A stretch of DNA of 48,186 bases from a virus. The position numbers were made by a program, and so were the translations under genes. The notes under the pieces were generated by a model. It saw only the letters and a list, made by a program, of their open reading frames with translations. It made no database searches and had not been told where the DNA came from. Below, in pieces: positions 9,238 through 16,941 of this stretch; position 1 is the first letter of the stretch; each line of letters begins with the position of its first letter. Where the stretch lies: positions 1 through 48,186 of IMG/VR virus record IMGVR_UViG_3300029826_000006; one strand, given 5' to 3'.

Positions 9238-10506
9238 CTAACCTACAGCCGTATCAAGAAACGAGTATCCATGAATGTGTCCCTTGATCTTGATATAGTC
9301 AATTTCAAAGTATTCGTAAATCTCTGACTTCAGCCGGAACCTAAACTCAACACCGTAGCATCTTGGAAATGCCTTTCCATTTGGATTAACTAAAAACCAT
9401 CCTATCTGCTTAAAGTCATCTCTGTAACTTGTTCTATATTCAACTGACACGTAAAGACGCTGTGCTAAATTAGATCCTACTTCAATAGCATAAATGGTCT
9501 TAGGCTTCCTTGTTCCAAAATCATAGATGTCTGTGCACACTTCAAACACAGGTTCTGCAATAGCTATGTCACTTACGACTAACGTTCCACTTTCATCACT
9601 ATCAATTCCAGTTACATTAACTGGACCTTCGCCGAAGCTGCCAGACTCAAACTCATATATAAATCCATAGGTCCCATCACAGATATAAACAAGACTATTC
9701 TTCTTATCATATGACAATGTTATAGTTGTCATCAAGCTAAGATATTCTTCATATCCGAGCTTCTTCAATCCCTCACTCAGCAATACATATAAGTTGTCAG
9801 AGCTATCAACAAAGAAATGTTTTTTTGAGTCTCCAGCTATTGCTCCCTTGTTTTTGATTCCTAGTGGATGAACATTATCTAATCCGTATGAAATTCCACT
9901 TGGTATCATAGCACTAATACCACCAAACCCATATACGATAGCTAACTTACCTAACTTCTTAATCTCATACACAGCTCCAGGCCAATCCATAGGTCTGTAG
10001 CCAGCTACGTTTGTATTGTCTAATTCAAAATCTAACGAGCCGATCTTACTCCACCTAACAAATGCAGCTACTAACTGTGGAATCAACACAGAGTCAAATG
10101 ACGGAGTTATATAAATATATATTGGACTAGTTTCAATTACCTCTCCACTACACAGACTACCTTCTTGCGATAGAGTAATCTCAATAGGATCTAACACAAT
10201 TCCAAGATTGCTGTTACTTCCTTCTACACTAATTGTAATAACTAATGGACTAAGTTCCTTATACGTACTAAGTGCTGGATCAAATGAGATAGGTGTTGAA
10301 GTACTCCCGGTAAAGTAAAATGAAAACTCAATTTCAATAGGATCAAGTGTAATATCCGTATCAGGGCCAGCTGTAGTTGGTGCAAGAGTAGTTAGCGTAG
10401 TAGTAGGAGCTAATGTCGTTAACATAGTGGTAGGCGCTAACGTAGTTGAAGCAATTGTAGAAGGAGCTAGTGTTGTCGCTAAAGTCGTAGGCGCTAATGT
10501 AGTCAT
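9238..10506 (-). CDS. Tail-associated protein with N-terminal Thr-Ala-Pro repeats
   Basis: The first ~48 of 422 residues are pure mucin-like TTLAPTT/TTLATTLAPS repeats. Two related beta-rich segments follow (DPIEIEFSFYFTGS near 55 and DPIEITLSQEGS near 105), suggesting a duplicated small domain. The rest resembles beta-propeller-like virion proteins, with repeated strands such as LAIVYGFGGISAM and NLYVLLSEGLKKLG and a conserved-looking YGVEFRFRLKS near the end. No enzyme motif was recognised. It lies in the tail module between a small conserved virion protein and the GNAT-like protein. The N-terminal tract matches the one inside the 604-residue protein. Confidence 0.6.
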   Translation of the reverse strand: MTTLAPTTLATTLAPSTIASTTLAPTTMLTTLAPTTTLTTLAPTTAGPDTDITLDPIEIEFSFYFTGSTSTPISFDPALSTYKELSPLVITISVEGSNSNLGIVLDPIEITLSQEGSLCSGEVIETSPIYIYITPSFDSVLIPQLVAAFVRWSKIGSLDFELDNTNVAGYRPMDWPGAVYEIKKLGKLAIVYGFGGISAMIPSGISYGLDNVHPLGIKNKGAIAGDSKKHFFVDSSDNLYVLLSEGLKKLGYEEYLSLMTTITLSYDKKNSLVYICDGTYGFIYEFESGSFGEGPVNVTGIDSDESGTLVVSDIAIAEPVFEVCTDIYDFGTRKPKTIYAIEVGSNLAQRLYVSVEYRTSYRDDFKQIGWFLVNPNGKAFPRCYGVEFRFRLKSEIYEYFEIDYIKIKGHIHGYSFLDTAVG

Positions 10507-10514
10507 AGCTCCTC

Positions 10515-10940
10515 CTAGGAAAGTCTGACCTCAATACTATTCAACGTCATAGTACCACCAGCTGCTTGTGTATAGTCAGTAGTAAAATCAAGCCAACCAA
10601 CAATAGGATCATTAGCAACTGTGTCATCATAGATAATAGCTCCACAAGCAGGTCCAATAGGACCAGTTGTAGCTGTCCAAGTCACATTATTCCATGTGAC
10701 TTCACAGCGGTCATCTACATCGTCTTCAGTGACAGCTACACCAGCTAATGTAGCACCACCTGCCGTATAACCATTGGCTGTAGCCAGTTCATTACCACTA
10801 ACATCAGCATACTCTTCATGATCATCTTTGTCGAACGTAAAGCCAGATTGCATCAAGATGACTTTGAAAGTGTCAGCGCTGAAACTAATAGCCTTAGTTG
10901 CAAGCAAGTACTTAATATGGTTAGAAGCCTGATTAGCCAT
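10515..10940 (-). CDS. Conserved phage virion protein, beta-rich
   Basis: This 141-residue protein belongs to a type I recognise from many phage tail modules. It starts MANQASNHIKYLLATKAI, continues with an ADTFKVILMQSGF strand, and has a central TAGGATLAGVAVTEDDVDDR segment with CEVTWNNVTWTAT. These proteins are usually annotated only as hypothetical structural proteins. A small decoration or fibre-attachment role fits the place between the BNR-repeat fibre and the Thr-Ala-Pro protein. A GGAGG-like site (GGAGGAATTACT) precedes the ATG. Confidence 0.6.
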   Translation of the reverse strand: MANQASNHIKYLLATKAISFSADTFKVILMQSGFTFDKDDHEEYADVSGNELATANGYTAGGATLAGVAVTEDDVDDRCEVTWNNVTWTATTGPIGPACGAIIYDDTVANDPIVGWLDFTTDYTQAAGGTMTLNSIEVRLS

Positions 10941-11011
10941 TAGTAATTCCTCCTATTCAAGTTCACTATTAAATCCTAAGTTAAACGCAGCTCCAGCAAC
11001 ATACCTAAACA

Positions 11012-12430
11012 CTAACCTGACTGTATCATTAATGCTTCATATAATGCATCATTAGCTATAGGTAATCCTTTAACTGTCCATGTAGCTCCAGCATCCAAAG
11101 ACAACAACACAGCCAACTGAGAAGACCCAGCTATAGATGCACCACAAGTGGTAAATGCAAACATAGGTCCATCTGCAGCCAATGTAACATGTTTATACAA
11201 TGGATTAGGTTCGTAAAAAGTTGGATAATTACTATCTACATATGGATATAATACTCCTATTTTAACCCAACTCGCCCCAGCATTTGTAGTCCTCCAAATC
11301 TCTTTTTTTCTCACATGTGTAGTTTTATCATAGAAACAAGGAATATATACAACTGTACTTCCGTACGCAGCAATGACTGAGTACATAGTATAATCCCATG
11401 TCTCAAATATTGGATTAGATGTCCAAGTTGATCCACCATCATCTGAATAATGAAGATATGCCATATAGTTAGAAGACCCAGTAAATGTCTTCTCACTTGT
11501 TGCTACATATAGTCTATTACCTGATACACATGATGTCAAGTGACCTGTACTTATCTGAGATGGGTTAGTCACTACATGTGTAGACCAAGTTAATCCACCA
11601 TCAATAGACTTCTCAAATTTAAGCTTTACAATTCCAGCGCCTGACTTATAGAGATTATGAAATATGTATAGGTTATTTGATAAGTCATGCTCTATGTTTA
11701 TAGGATAATCTCCAATAAAGGAGTATCCAAAAGCAACATATATCTGTGTCCATGTACTTCCACCATTCAAAGACCTACTACACCATATATAATATGCTCC
11801 ATCATCAATAGTTCCATAAGCACAAAAAAGATTTCCGCTATTGTCTATAGTTAGTCTCCTCTCAAAATAAGGATAGTATATTCTACTATAAGGACCTCCA
11901 GGAGTATCTTGTCTAATTATATTTTTAGAAAGTGTAAGTCCTACAAGTTTAAATGCAGATGCATCTCTCAACCAATAAACCCCATCAAAAACTACATCAT
12001 TAGTACCTATGCAATAAGCTACTCCATTATTACATAATACTGACATAGCATAAATATTAGATGCTGCTCCTATTTCTGTATTCTGACCATAAGACAGTAC
12101 ATACATATCTAAATTAGCTGCTATAATTATACGACCACTAGATGATACAGCTGATATATAAATTACTCCATTTGCATAGTCTACAGCTACAGAATGAAAT
12201 AAATAAGCTCTTCCATATGTTATAGGTACTAATACCGTTGTTGAAGGTGAGTCAAACCAGTATCCACACGGATTATGTTTGTTAAGTGATGCTGGATCAT
12301 TAGTCCAATAAGGATTATTGATATACCCTCGCTTAGCAATCTGTTTAGAAAAATTCCACTGTTCAGGCCCTTGTGACCCAGTATATTTCCATGGAGCAGG
12401 TCCGAGACCTTTATCATCAATCCAGCTCAT
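11012..12430 (-). CDS. BNR/Asp-box beta-propeller fibre or receptor-binding protein
   Basis: This 472-residue protein has at least five Asp-box motifs (S-x-D/N-x-G-x-S/T-W): SLNGGSTW near residue 220, SIDGGLTW near 278, SDDGGSTW near 332, TTNAGASW near 383 and SLDAGATW near 446. Their ~50-residue spacing fits the blades of a sialidase-like beta-propeller. The N-terminus (MSWIDDKGLGPAPWKYTG) looks like a virion-attachment segment. No sialidase arginine triad or FRIP motif was seen, so binding is likelier than cleavage. By position it may contact the host surface. The DNA is distinctly more A+T-rich than its neighbours, suggesting acquisition or fast exchange, as is common for receptor-binding genes. 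It overlaps the next upstream gene by 4 bases. Confidence 0.7.
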   Translation of the reverse strand: MSWIDDKGLGPAPWKYTGSQGPEQWNFSKQIAKRGYINNPYWTNDPASLNKHNPCGYWFDSPSTTVLVPITYGRAYLFHSVAVDYANGVIYISAVSSSGRIIIAANLDMYVLSYGQNTEIGAASNIYAMSVLCNNGVAYCIGTNDVVFDGVYWLRDASAFKLVGLTLSKNIIRQDTPGGPYSRIYYPYFERRLTIDNSGNLFCAYGTIDDGAYYIWCSRSLNGGSTWTQIYVAFGYSFIGDYPINIEHDLSNNLYIFHNLYKSGAGIVKLKFEKSIDGGLTWSTHVVTNPSQISTGHLTSCVSGNRLYVATSEKTFTGSSNYMAYLHYSDDGGSTWTSNPIFETWDYTMYSVIAAYGSTVVYIPCFYDKTTHVRKKEIWRTTNAGASWVKIGVLYPYVDSNYPTFYEPNPLYKHVTLAADGPMFAFTTCGASIAGSSQLAVLLSLDAGATWTVKGLPIANDALYEALMIQSG

Positions 12431-12915
12431 ATAGCACCTAAAGGAACACCAATTATAGCTTGTCCATTATAGTTGCAAGCAGCAGTTGCTAGCGGATGAT
12501 CTGTGTCAAGAGCATATGTTCCAGACGAGTCTCTAATTACATTAACTACTCCATTACTCAAGAATATATATTCGTAGAAGTCAAGAACTGTCCATTTCTG
12601 CCCAGCTGCAACAGGACCTATCATGTGAGTAAGTGTTCCATTATACTCATAAATGTCAGTCTCTCCACATATGATAGTTACATTAGTTAACATGAATAAC
12701 TGAGGGTATGGAAAGCCGTCTGTGATGGTAGCAGTGTTTACTCGATCATCGTTTAAGTTATCAATTACTTGTAGCACTCCATCTTTGCCTACAGCGCCAG
12801 AGCATTCGATTAGGTATTCAGAGTTCCTTGGTACCCGCTTACTCGGCCGCAGTCCTCTGACAAGTGACTCTGACTGGATCGTATGAGTAAATGTTCCATC
12901 TCTTAATACAGTCAT
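12427..12915 (-). CDS. Tail module protein, beta-rich, unknown family
   Basis: This 162-residue protein has a conserved-looking start (FTHTIQSESLVRGLRPSKRV, then PRNSEYLIECSGAVGKDGVL) that I recognise from podovirus-type tail modules without a named function. The remainder alternates short strands with aromatic residues. It overlaps both neighbours by 4 bases (ATGA type), so it is co-translated with the 111-residue protein and the BNR fibre. It may be a tail stopper or fibre-anchoring subunit, but that is position-based inference. Confidence 0.5.
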   Translation of the reverse strand: MTVLRDGTFTHTIQSESLVRGLRPSKRVPRNSEYLIECSGAVGKDGVLQVIDNLNDDRVNTATITDGFPYPQLFMLTNVTIICGETDIYEYNGTLTHMIGPVAAGQKWTVLDFYEYIFLSNGVVNVIRDSSGTYALDTDHPLATAACNYNGQAIIGVPLGAI

Positions 12916-13247
12916 AACAATGCTCCATTAGCATCATTAAGGTTCGGCTTCTTAACTTCAGTCATGTTAAGTGAGTTAACCATCTTGATACGTCTTCTAA
13001 TCTCAGGTACAGCTTTTCTCATAATGCTTTCAAGACTCTGCGAAACATCAGATCCGTCTACTTCTTCAACCACAGACATAACCACCTGTTTGTGGTCTTT
13101 AAACTCAGGATAGTCACTGTAAAACTTCTTATTAATCTTAATCATCGCAGCATGATTGGCCATAAGGTTTCCCACAATCTCAGGCATCTTTAACATTATC
13201 CGTTCAATGACTTCGTTAATCAAGAGTTCTTTTTCTTCAGGTGTCAT
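12912..13247 (-). CDS. Small helical protein of the tail module
   Basis: This 111-residue protein is highly charged and helical. It begins with TPEEKELLINEVIERIMLKM and has a conserved-looking core, NKKFYSDYPEFKDHKQVVMS, and a basic helix, AVPEIRRRIKMVNSL. I recognise it as a type often found next to head-tail adaptors, without known function. The ATG is preceded by GGAGGCAAGA. It lies between the adaptor and the 162-residue tail protein. Confidence 0.5.
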   Translation of the reverse strand: MTPEEKELLINEVIERIMLKMPEIVGNLMANHAAMIKINKKFYSDYPEFKDHKQVVMSVVEEVDGSDVSQSLESIMRKAVPEIRRRIKMVNSLNMTEVKKPNLNDANGALL

Positions 13248-13303
13248 TCTTGCCTCCTGGCAAGCTGATCCATATCAGCGTGATGTTGATCTGTTAATAG
13301 TTA

Positions 13304-14020
13304 TCATCCGTCCATCTGATCGATCTCTGAGATTTCTTCCTCAACAAGATCCATTCCAAGTTGAACAATGCGCTCTTTGATAGCGTCGTACCAAGCATCT
13401 GATTTGGATTTGTTCTGGTTAAATATTTCAAGTTCATACAACGTAGCCATTACAAGCAAGGTTGGATAGTTGACAGTCCAATAGTTTTCATCGTCCTCAG
13501 CTGATAGAGTGGCTGAGTAGAACAGACCTCTGATCTCAACCATCAAGTTTTCATCAGTCGGAGGAGCAACCACTATAGCATTATTATCATGCTCAGGATC
13601 AATAGTTACATCAATGTAAGTCATGTAAGATGAGAAGCTTGATAAGTTAGCATTCTCAGGAATTTTCCTAGTAATGACAGGTGAATAATATGTAACATCG
13701 CCGCTCTCTACATCGTCGTTAGAGCTAAGATATTCAACTAAGATGTCCTGCACAGGTTTCTTCTTCAACTGCCATCTGTTAGTTGTGCTAGCTACCCATA
13801 CTTCTTTAACAGCTCTACAAATTGGAAAAGTGACTCTGAACCCATTAGCTAGCAATGAAGCAAAGTGAATCCCATAAGACTTTTGAATCTCAGTTCTACG
13901 ATCAAGGAACTTTGAAGCTGAGTTTATAAGTGTATCTATGACTTCAGCAGGATCATCGTCTGCTAGGTCATATCGACCAGACATTTGTCTGAATAGTGCT
14001 TTTACCTGAGCAAAGTTCAT
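13304..14020 (-). CDS. Head-tail adaptor (connector) protein
   Basis: This 238-residue protein starts with a helix (MNFAQVKALFRQMSGRYDL) followed by a Leu-rich helix ending FLDRRTEIQKSYGIHF, typical of the helical adaptor proteins that bind below the portal. A beta-sandwich-like middle (YMTYIDVTIDPEHDNNAIVV) precedes a C-terminal helix (YPTLLVMATLYELEIFNQNK, then DAWYDAIKERIVQLGMDL). It is the first gene after the capsid gene and its terminator-like hairpin. GGAG, contributed by dyad copy 3, lies 6 bases before the ATG. Confidence 0.6.
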   Translation of the reverse strand: MNFAQVKALFRQMSGRYDLADDDPAEVIDTLINSASKFLDRRTEIQKSYGIHFASLLANGFRVTFPICRAVKEVWVASTTNRWQLKKKPVQDILVEYLSSNDDVESGDVTYYSPVITRKIPENANLSSFSSYMTYIDVTIDPEHDNNAIVVAPPTDENLMVEIRGLFYSATLSAEDDENYWTVNYPTLLVMATLYELEIFNQNKSKSDAWYDAIKERIVQLGMDLVEEEISEIDQMDG

Positions 14021-14026
14021 AATACA

Positions 14027-14050
14027 CTCCGTTAATTAATTTAACGGTCT
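14027..14050. repeat. Dyad repeat, copy 3
   Basis: CTCCGTTAATTAATTTAACG followed by GTCT. It sits between the capsid and adaptor genes, just beyond the capsid hairpin. Its outer arm supplies the adaptor's GGAG. Confidence 0.85.
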
Positions 14051-14080
14051 GTGGAGGACCACCGAGGTAGCCCTCCACAG
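14049..14080 (-). terminator. Hairpin after the capsid gene, terminator-like
   Basis: CTGTGGAGG (14049-14057) pairs perfectly with CCTCCACAG (14072-14080), with a 14-base loop. It starts 8 bases past the capsid stop on the minus strand. Only an A+T-rich dyad follows rather than a clean U-run, so it could be a partial terminator or an mRNA-stabilising hairpin behind a highly expressed gene. Confidence 0.55.
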
Positions 14081-14088
14081 AGCATTGT

Positions 14089-15387
14089 TTAAGTCAAGTC
14101 ATTGTCAAGACCGACACCGTTGAGGATAGCGCACTTCTGAGCCAGACCGAATTCAAGTCCGCACTCAGTCAAGTACTCCTCATTAGTTCCGTCAATCCGA
14201 CGCTGACCATAACCTTCAGGGTGAGACTTAGAAGAGTTCTCGCCGAAGAAGCTAGTGTCATCAATGTACTTGTATGTCAACTCCTTCGGTTCCAAGATCA
14301 CAGCCATGTTGCGAGTGGTGGCATCATAGCTGAACAGTGGATGAGTCTTCATGTAAATAGACCCAAACGGAGTCAGCCACTCACGGATCTGCATACCGTA
14401 AGTTTTCTGCCCAGGCTGAATGTTGATCTGGCCAGAGGTCTGAGCAAGCCGATCAATGCCGAGCAGGAAGCCTGAACCGCAGAGGCAGAGCTTCTCTTCA
14501 GCACCATAGCGGAAAATCTGCTCCAGCATGGCCTTAAGCCAGTTCTCACCACCAACTGTCCAATCCTGGCCAGTGTAGTCAGTGTTCAAAGTGTAATCGT
14601 CACAGTTGGCTGCAGCATACTGGCGGATAAAGTTAATCACACCCATAGTGGTGCGCTCAGGCTTACCATTGTCGCCAGTGTTCTCAGTGCGAATGCCCCA
14701 CAGGAATGCCAATTCCATCTCCCACGAATGCATCTCCAACGCCTCGGCCTTGGCCTTCTGATAATCATTCGGAGTGCGGAGACGAGTCTTACGCGCAGTC
14801 CGAGTGATGCTCAGCGGCGTACGAAAGATCTGCGTATAATTGTAGACCTTCGTAGGATTGAGAGCGATGGCGTCAGGCATCTCGCCACCCTCAGGGTTGA
14901 TGTTACCAATGATCTTGAACGTGTCGCAGTCGCTCAAATCATGGTCAGGAGAATTATTGTCAGCCTCGAGCAAGCGAATAGCAAGCACCGAGTTAGTCGT
15001 TCCACGAGTGACACCAGTGACTTTACCAACTACGTCAACCCGATAGTCACTAGCATCACGCAGAAGAATCTGATGACCCTCACGAATACGATTGGCCAGA
15101 GTGGTAGTGATCTGAGCATACAGAGTATCTCCAGCTACACCACCAGTAGTGTAGGCAGTCAGAAGATCTGGAGTCGTATAGATCCCAGCTACTGCACCAC
15201 CAACTGCGGTCATCTCCTGAGTCCACCAGTTAAACTCAGGGTCATCCACCTTCTGCGAACCCATCATAGACAGGATAGCAGTCAGTGGAGCTTGACCGTT
15301 AGGATAAAGTTTCAAGATCTGCTGACGCCAGTTCTTAGGCCGCTGATCAGTTACCCAATCTCCTGTTCCACGCATTCCTAAAAACAT
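14089..15387 (-). CDS. Major capsid protein, SU10/DUF5309-like
   Basis: This 432-residue protein fits the SU10-type HK97-fold major capsid family (DUF5309). The N-terminal segment LKLYPNGQAPLTAILSMMGS is followed by DPEFNWWTQEM, and later come YNYTQIFRTPLSITRTARKT, FLWGIRTENTG and a C-terminal VILEPKELTYKYID. The order portal, scaffold, decoration, capsid confirms the call. Codon use is richer in G/C-ending codons than in neighbouring genes, consistent with high expression. A GGAGG site lies 6 bases upstream of the start. Confidence 0.85.
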   Translation of the reverse strand: MFLGMRGTGDWVTDQRPKNWRQQILKLYPNGQAPLTAILSMMGSQKVDDPEFNWWTQEMTAVGGAVAGIYTTPDLLTAYTTGGVAGDTLYAQITTTLANRIREGHQILLRDASDYRVDVVGKVTGVTRGTTNSVLAIRLLEADNNSPDHDLSDCDTFKIIGNINPEGGEMPDAIALNPTKVYNYTQIFRTPLSITRTARKTRLRTPNDYQKAKAEALEMHSWEMELAFLWGIRTENTGDNGKPERTTMGVINFIRQYAAANCDDYTLNTDYTGQDWTVGGENWLKAMLEQIFRYGAEEKLCLCGSGFLLGIDRLAQTSGQINIQPGQKTYGMQIREWLTPFGSIYMKTHPLFSYDATTRNMAVILEPKELTYKYIDDTSFFGENSSKSHPEGYGQRRIDGTNEEYLTECGLEFGLAQKCAILNGVGLDNDLT

Positions 15388-15436
15388 AGTTCAACCTCCT
15401 CAGAGATTTAGTTTAAGTTTAAGTTAGCCCACCTAA

Positions 15437-15835
15437 TCACTGCGGAGCTGCAGTAGTCGGAGCAGCTGTAGTAGCAGCCACAGTAGTCCCAAGGAAGGTC
15501 AGTGTTGAAGCTACAAACCAACACAGACCATCAGAATAGGCAAGGAGCTTATCACACTTGCCATTGAGTGTGATGTCTCCAGGCCAGCATTCTGAATCAT
15601 CTTTATCAGCAACAGTAATAGTGTTAACAGCATCAGCGTTTCGGCAGACGATAGAATAGAATCTGCCTTTAGCTTCAGCTACCGGAGGGAGATACACTGT
15701 GAACGGACCAGTGTCTCCATCAGCACTCGGACGGACTACATAATCACGAGTAGTCATTTGATAGTTAGCTACAGGGTTGACATACTTATCAACCACAACC
15801 TTGTCATGCTGCGCACCACGATCCTCAAGAGCCAT
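15437..15835 (-). CDS. Capsid decoration protein candidate with Thr-Ala-Pro tail
   Basis: This 132-residue protein is beta-rich. It has a DTGPFTVYLPPVAEAKGRFY segment and an ITVADKDDSECWPGD loop, a pattern I know from small phage virion proteins beside the capsid gene. The last 17 residues (TVAATTAAPTTAAPQ) are mucin-like. A position between scaffold and capsid is usual for decoration (head-stabilising) proteins. If so, the Thr-rich tail would project from the capsid surface. Confidence 0.6.
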   Translation of the reverse strand: MALEDRGAQHDKVVVDKYVNPVANYQMTTRDYVVRPSADGDTGPFTVYLPPVAEAKGRFYSIVCRNADAVNTITVADKDDSECWPGDITLNGKCDKLLAYSDGLCWFVASTLTFLGTTVAATTAAPTTAAPQ

Positions 15836-15845
15836 TTGCTACCTC

Positions 15846-16661
15846 CTAGGAGTTAAGAGCCGTTTCCATGGCGTCTAATTCGCCCTGAAAATGGTCAGTT
15901 TTAGTTTGTTGTGGCCTCTGTTGTCGCCCCTTCTGCTGCAGTCGTGGAGGTTTATCAGTGTCTTTAGGCTGAGTTTTCTGAGGCGCTTGAATGTTTAGTC
16001 GTTTCCTAGTTTCAGTTGCTACCTCCTTCAGTAATTCCTCATGGTCCTTGCCAGGCTTCGCAAGTTCTTCATAGACAGTTTGGACAACTTTCTTAAACGG
16101 CTCAAGGTCTTTGTTGTCTGTGTAGAACTGCTCAGTACGTTTTTTAACGGCTGTAATGACTTCGATATTGTCTTGGATTAACTTAGGCATAGACTCATAA
16201 CGAGAAGAGATTTCTGCCCTGGCCCTGTCAACAGCTTTTTTATATATTGAATTTAATACTTTGTTAAACTCGTCTGGGTCTCTAGTAACTTCATCAATAT
16301 CAAGACCACCGACAAAGTCTTCGTCAGCTACTTCTTCAGGTACCTTAGGTTTAACTTCCGGCTCAGTGTCTTTTTTAGTGAGGAGAGCCCGCAACTCATC
16401 GAGCTCAGCCTTCATGGCGGCGAATGAAGACTCTGGGGATTGCTCATTGGAGGAAGTTGCAGGCTCTCCAACACCGTCCTCAGGAGCTGCAGTGACCGGG
16501 GCTGCAGTCCCTGGTGCTGAGGAGGAGGGTGCCTCAGTGGACGGTGCTTCAGACGAAGGCGCACTAGTTGCCACTACACCATCTTCAAGTGTTTCAGCAT
16601 CACCACTAATCAAGTTTTCCATCTCCTCAATTTCTTTACTCAGGTCTTCATTCATGCTCAT
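15846..16661 (-). CDS. Capsid scaffold protein with internal Ser/Thr-Ala-Pro tract
   Basis: This 271-residue, highly charged, helical protein lies between portal and capsid genes, where tailed phages encode the assembly scaffold. Residues about 33-62 are a Ser/Thr-Ala-Pro tract (SAPSSEAPSTEAPSSSAPGT). A coiled-coil-like helix (AAMKAELDELRALLTKKD) and long helices through residue 220 follow, then a basic Gln/Lys/Arg-rich tail (QQKGRQQRPQQTKTDHF) suited to binding capsid subunits. It has no protease domain. Its start overlaps the 97-residue gene by 14 bases. Confidence 0.7.
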   Translation of the reverse strand: MSMNEDLSKEIEEMENLISGDAETLEDGVVATSAPSSEAPSTEAPSSSAPGTAAPVTAAPEDGVGEPATSSNEQSPESSFAAMKAELDELRALLTKKDTEPEVKPKVPEEVADEDFVGGLDIDEVTRDPDEFNKVLNSIYKKAVDRARAEISSRYESMPKLIQDNIEVITAVKKRTEQFYTDNKDLEPFKKVVQTVYEELAKPGKDHEELLKEVATETRKRLNIQAPQKTQPKDTDKPPRLQQKGRQQRPQQTKTDHFQGELDAMETALNS

Positions 16662-16941
16662 CCTCCTTTTTGTCCTTTAGAATCTGAAGAAGTACATTGG
16701 GCAGAGCTAACATAAAGTCAACTGCTTTACTCCTGCCGCTAAGATCACCTAAGTGCATAAGCACTGCTGCAGTTGACAAGTTATTGTCAGATGCAATATC
16801 TGTCATATCGATAGCTTCATTAGCGAAATTCTTCTTCCACTTCAGAAGCTCTCTTTGCATATCTGCCCATAGTACAGATGAGATGAAATCCTCTACCTGA
16901 GCTATAGTAGAATAAACTTCAACTTCAAAATTCTCACTCAC
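16648..16941 (-). CDS. Small helical protein between portal and scaffold
   Basis: This 97-residue acidic helical protein is not assigned to a family. It has DFISSVLWADMQRELLKWKK near residue 20 and ends in a charged ILKDKKEDEHE tail. It overlaps the portal stop by 4 bases and the scaffold start by 14, so it is part of a tightly coupled head-gene block. A role as portal or head assembly cofactor is possible from position. Confidence 0.5.
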   Translation of the reverse strand: MSENFEVEVYSTIAQVEDFISSVLWADMQRELLKWKKNFANEAIDMTDIASDNNLSTAAVLMHLGDLSGRSKAVDFMLALPNVLLQILKDKKEDEHE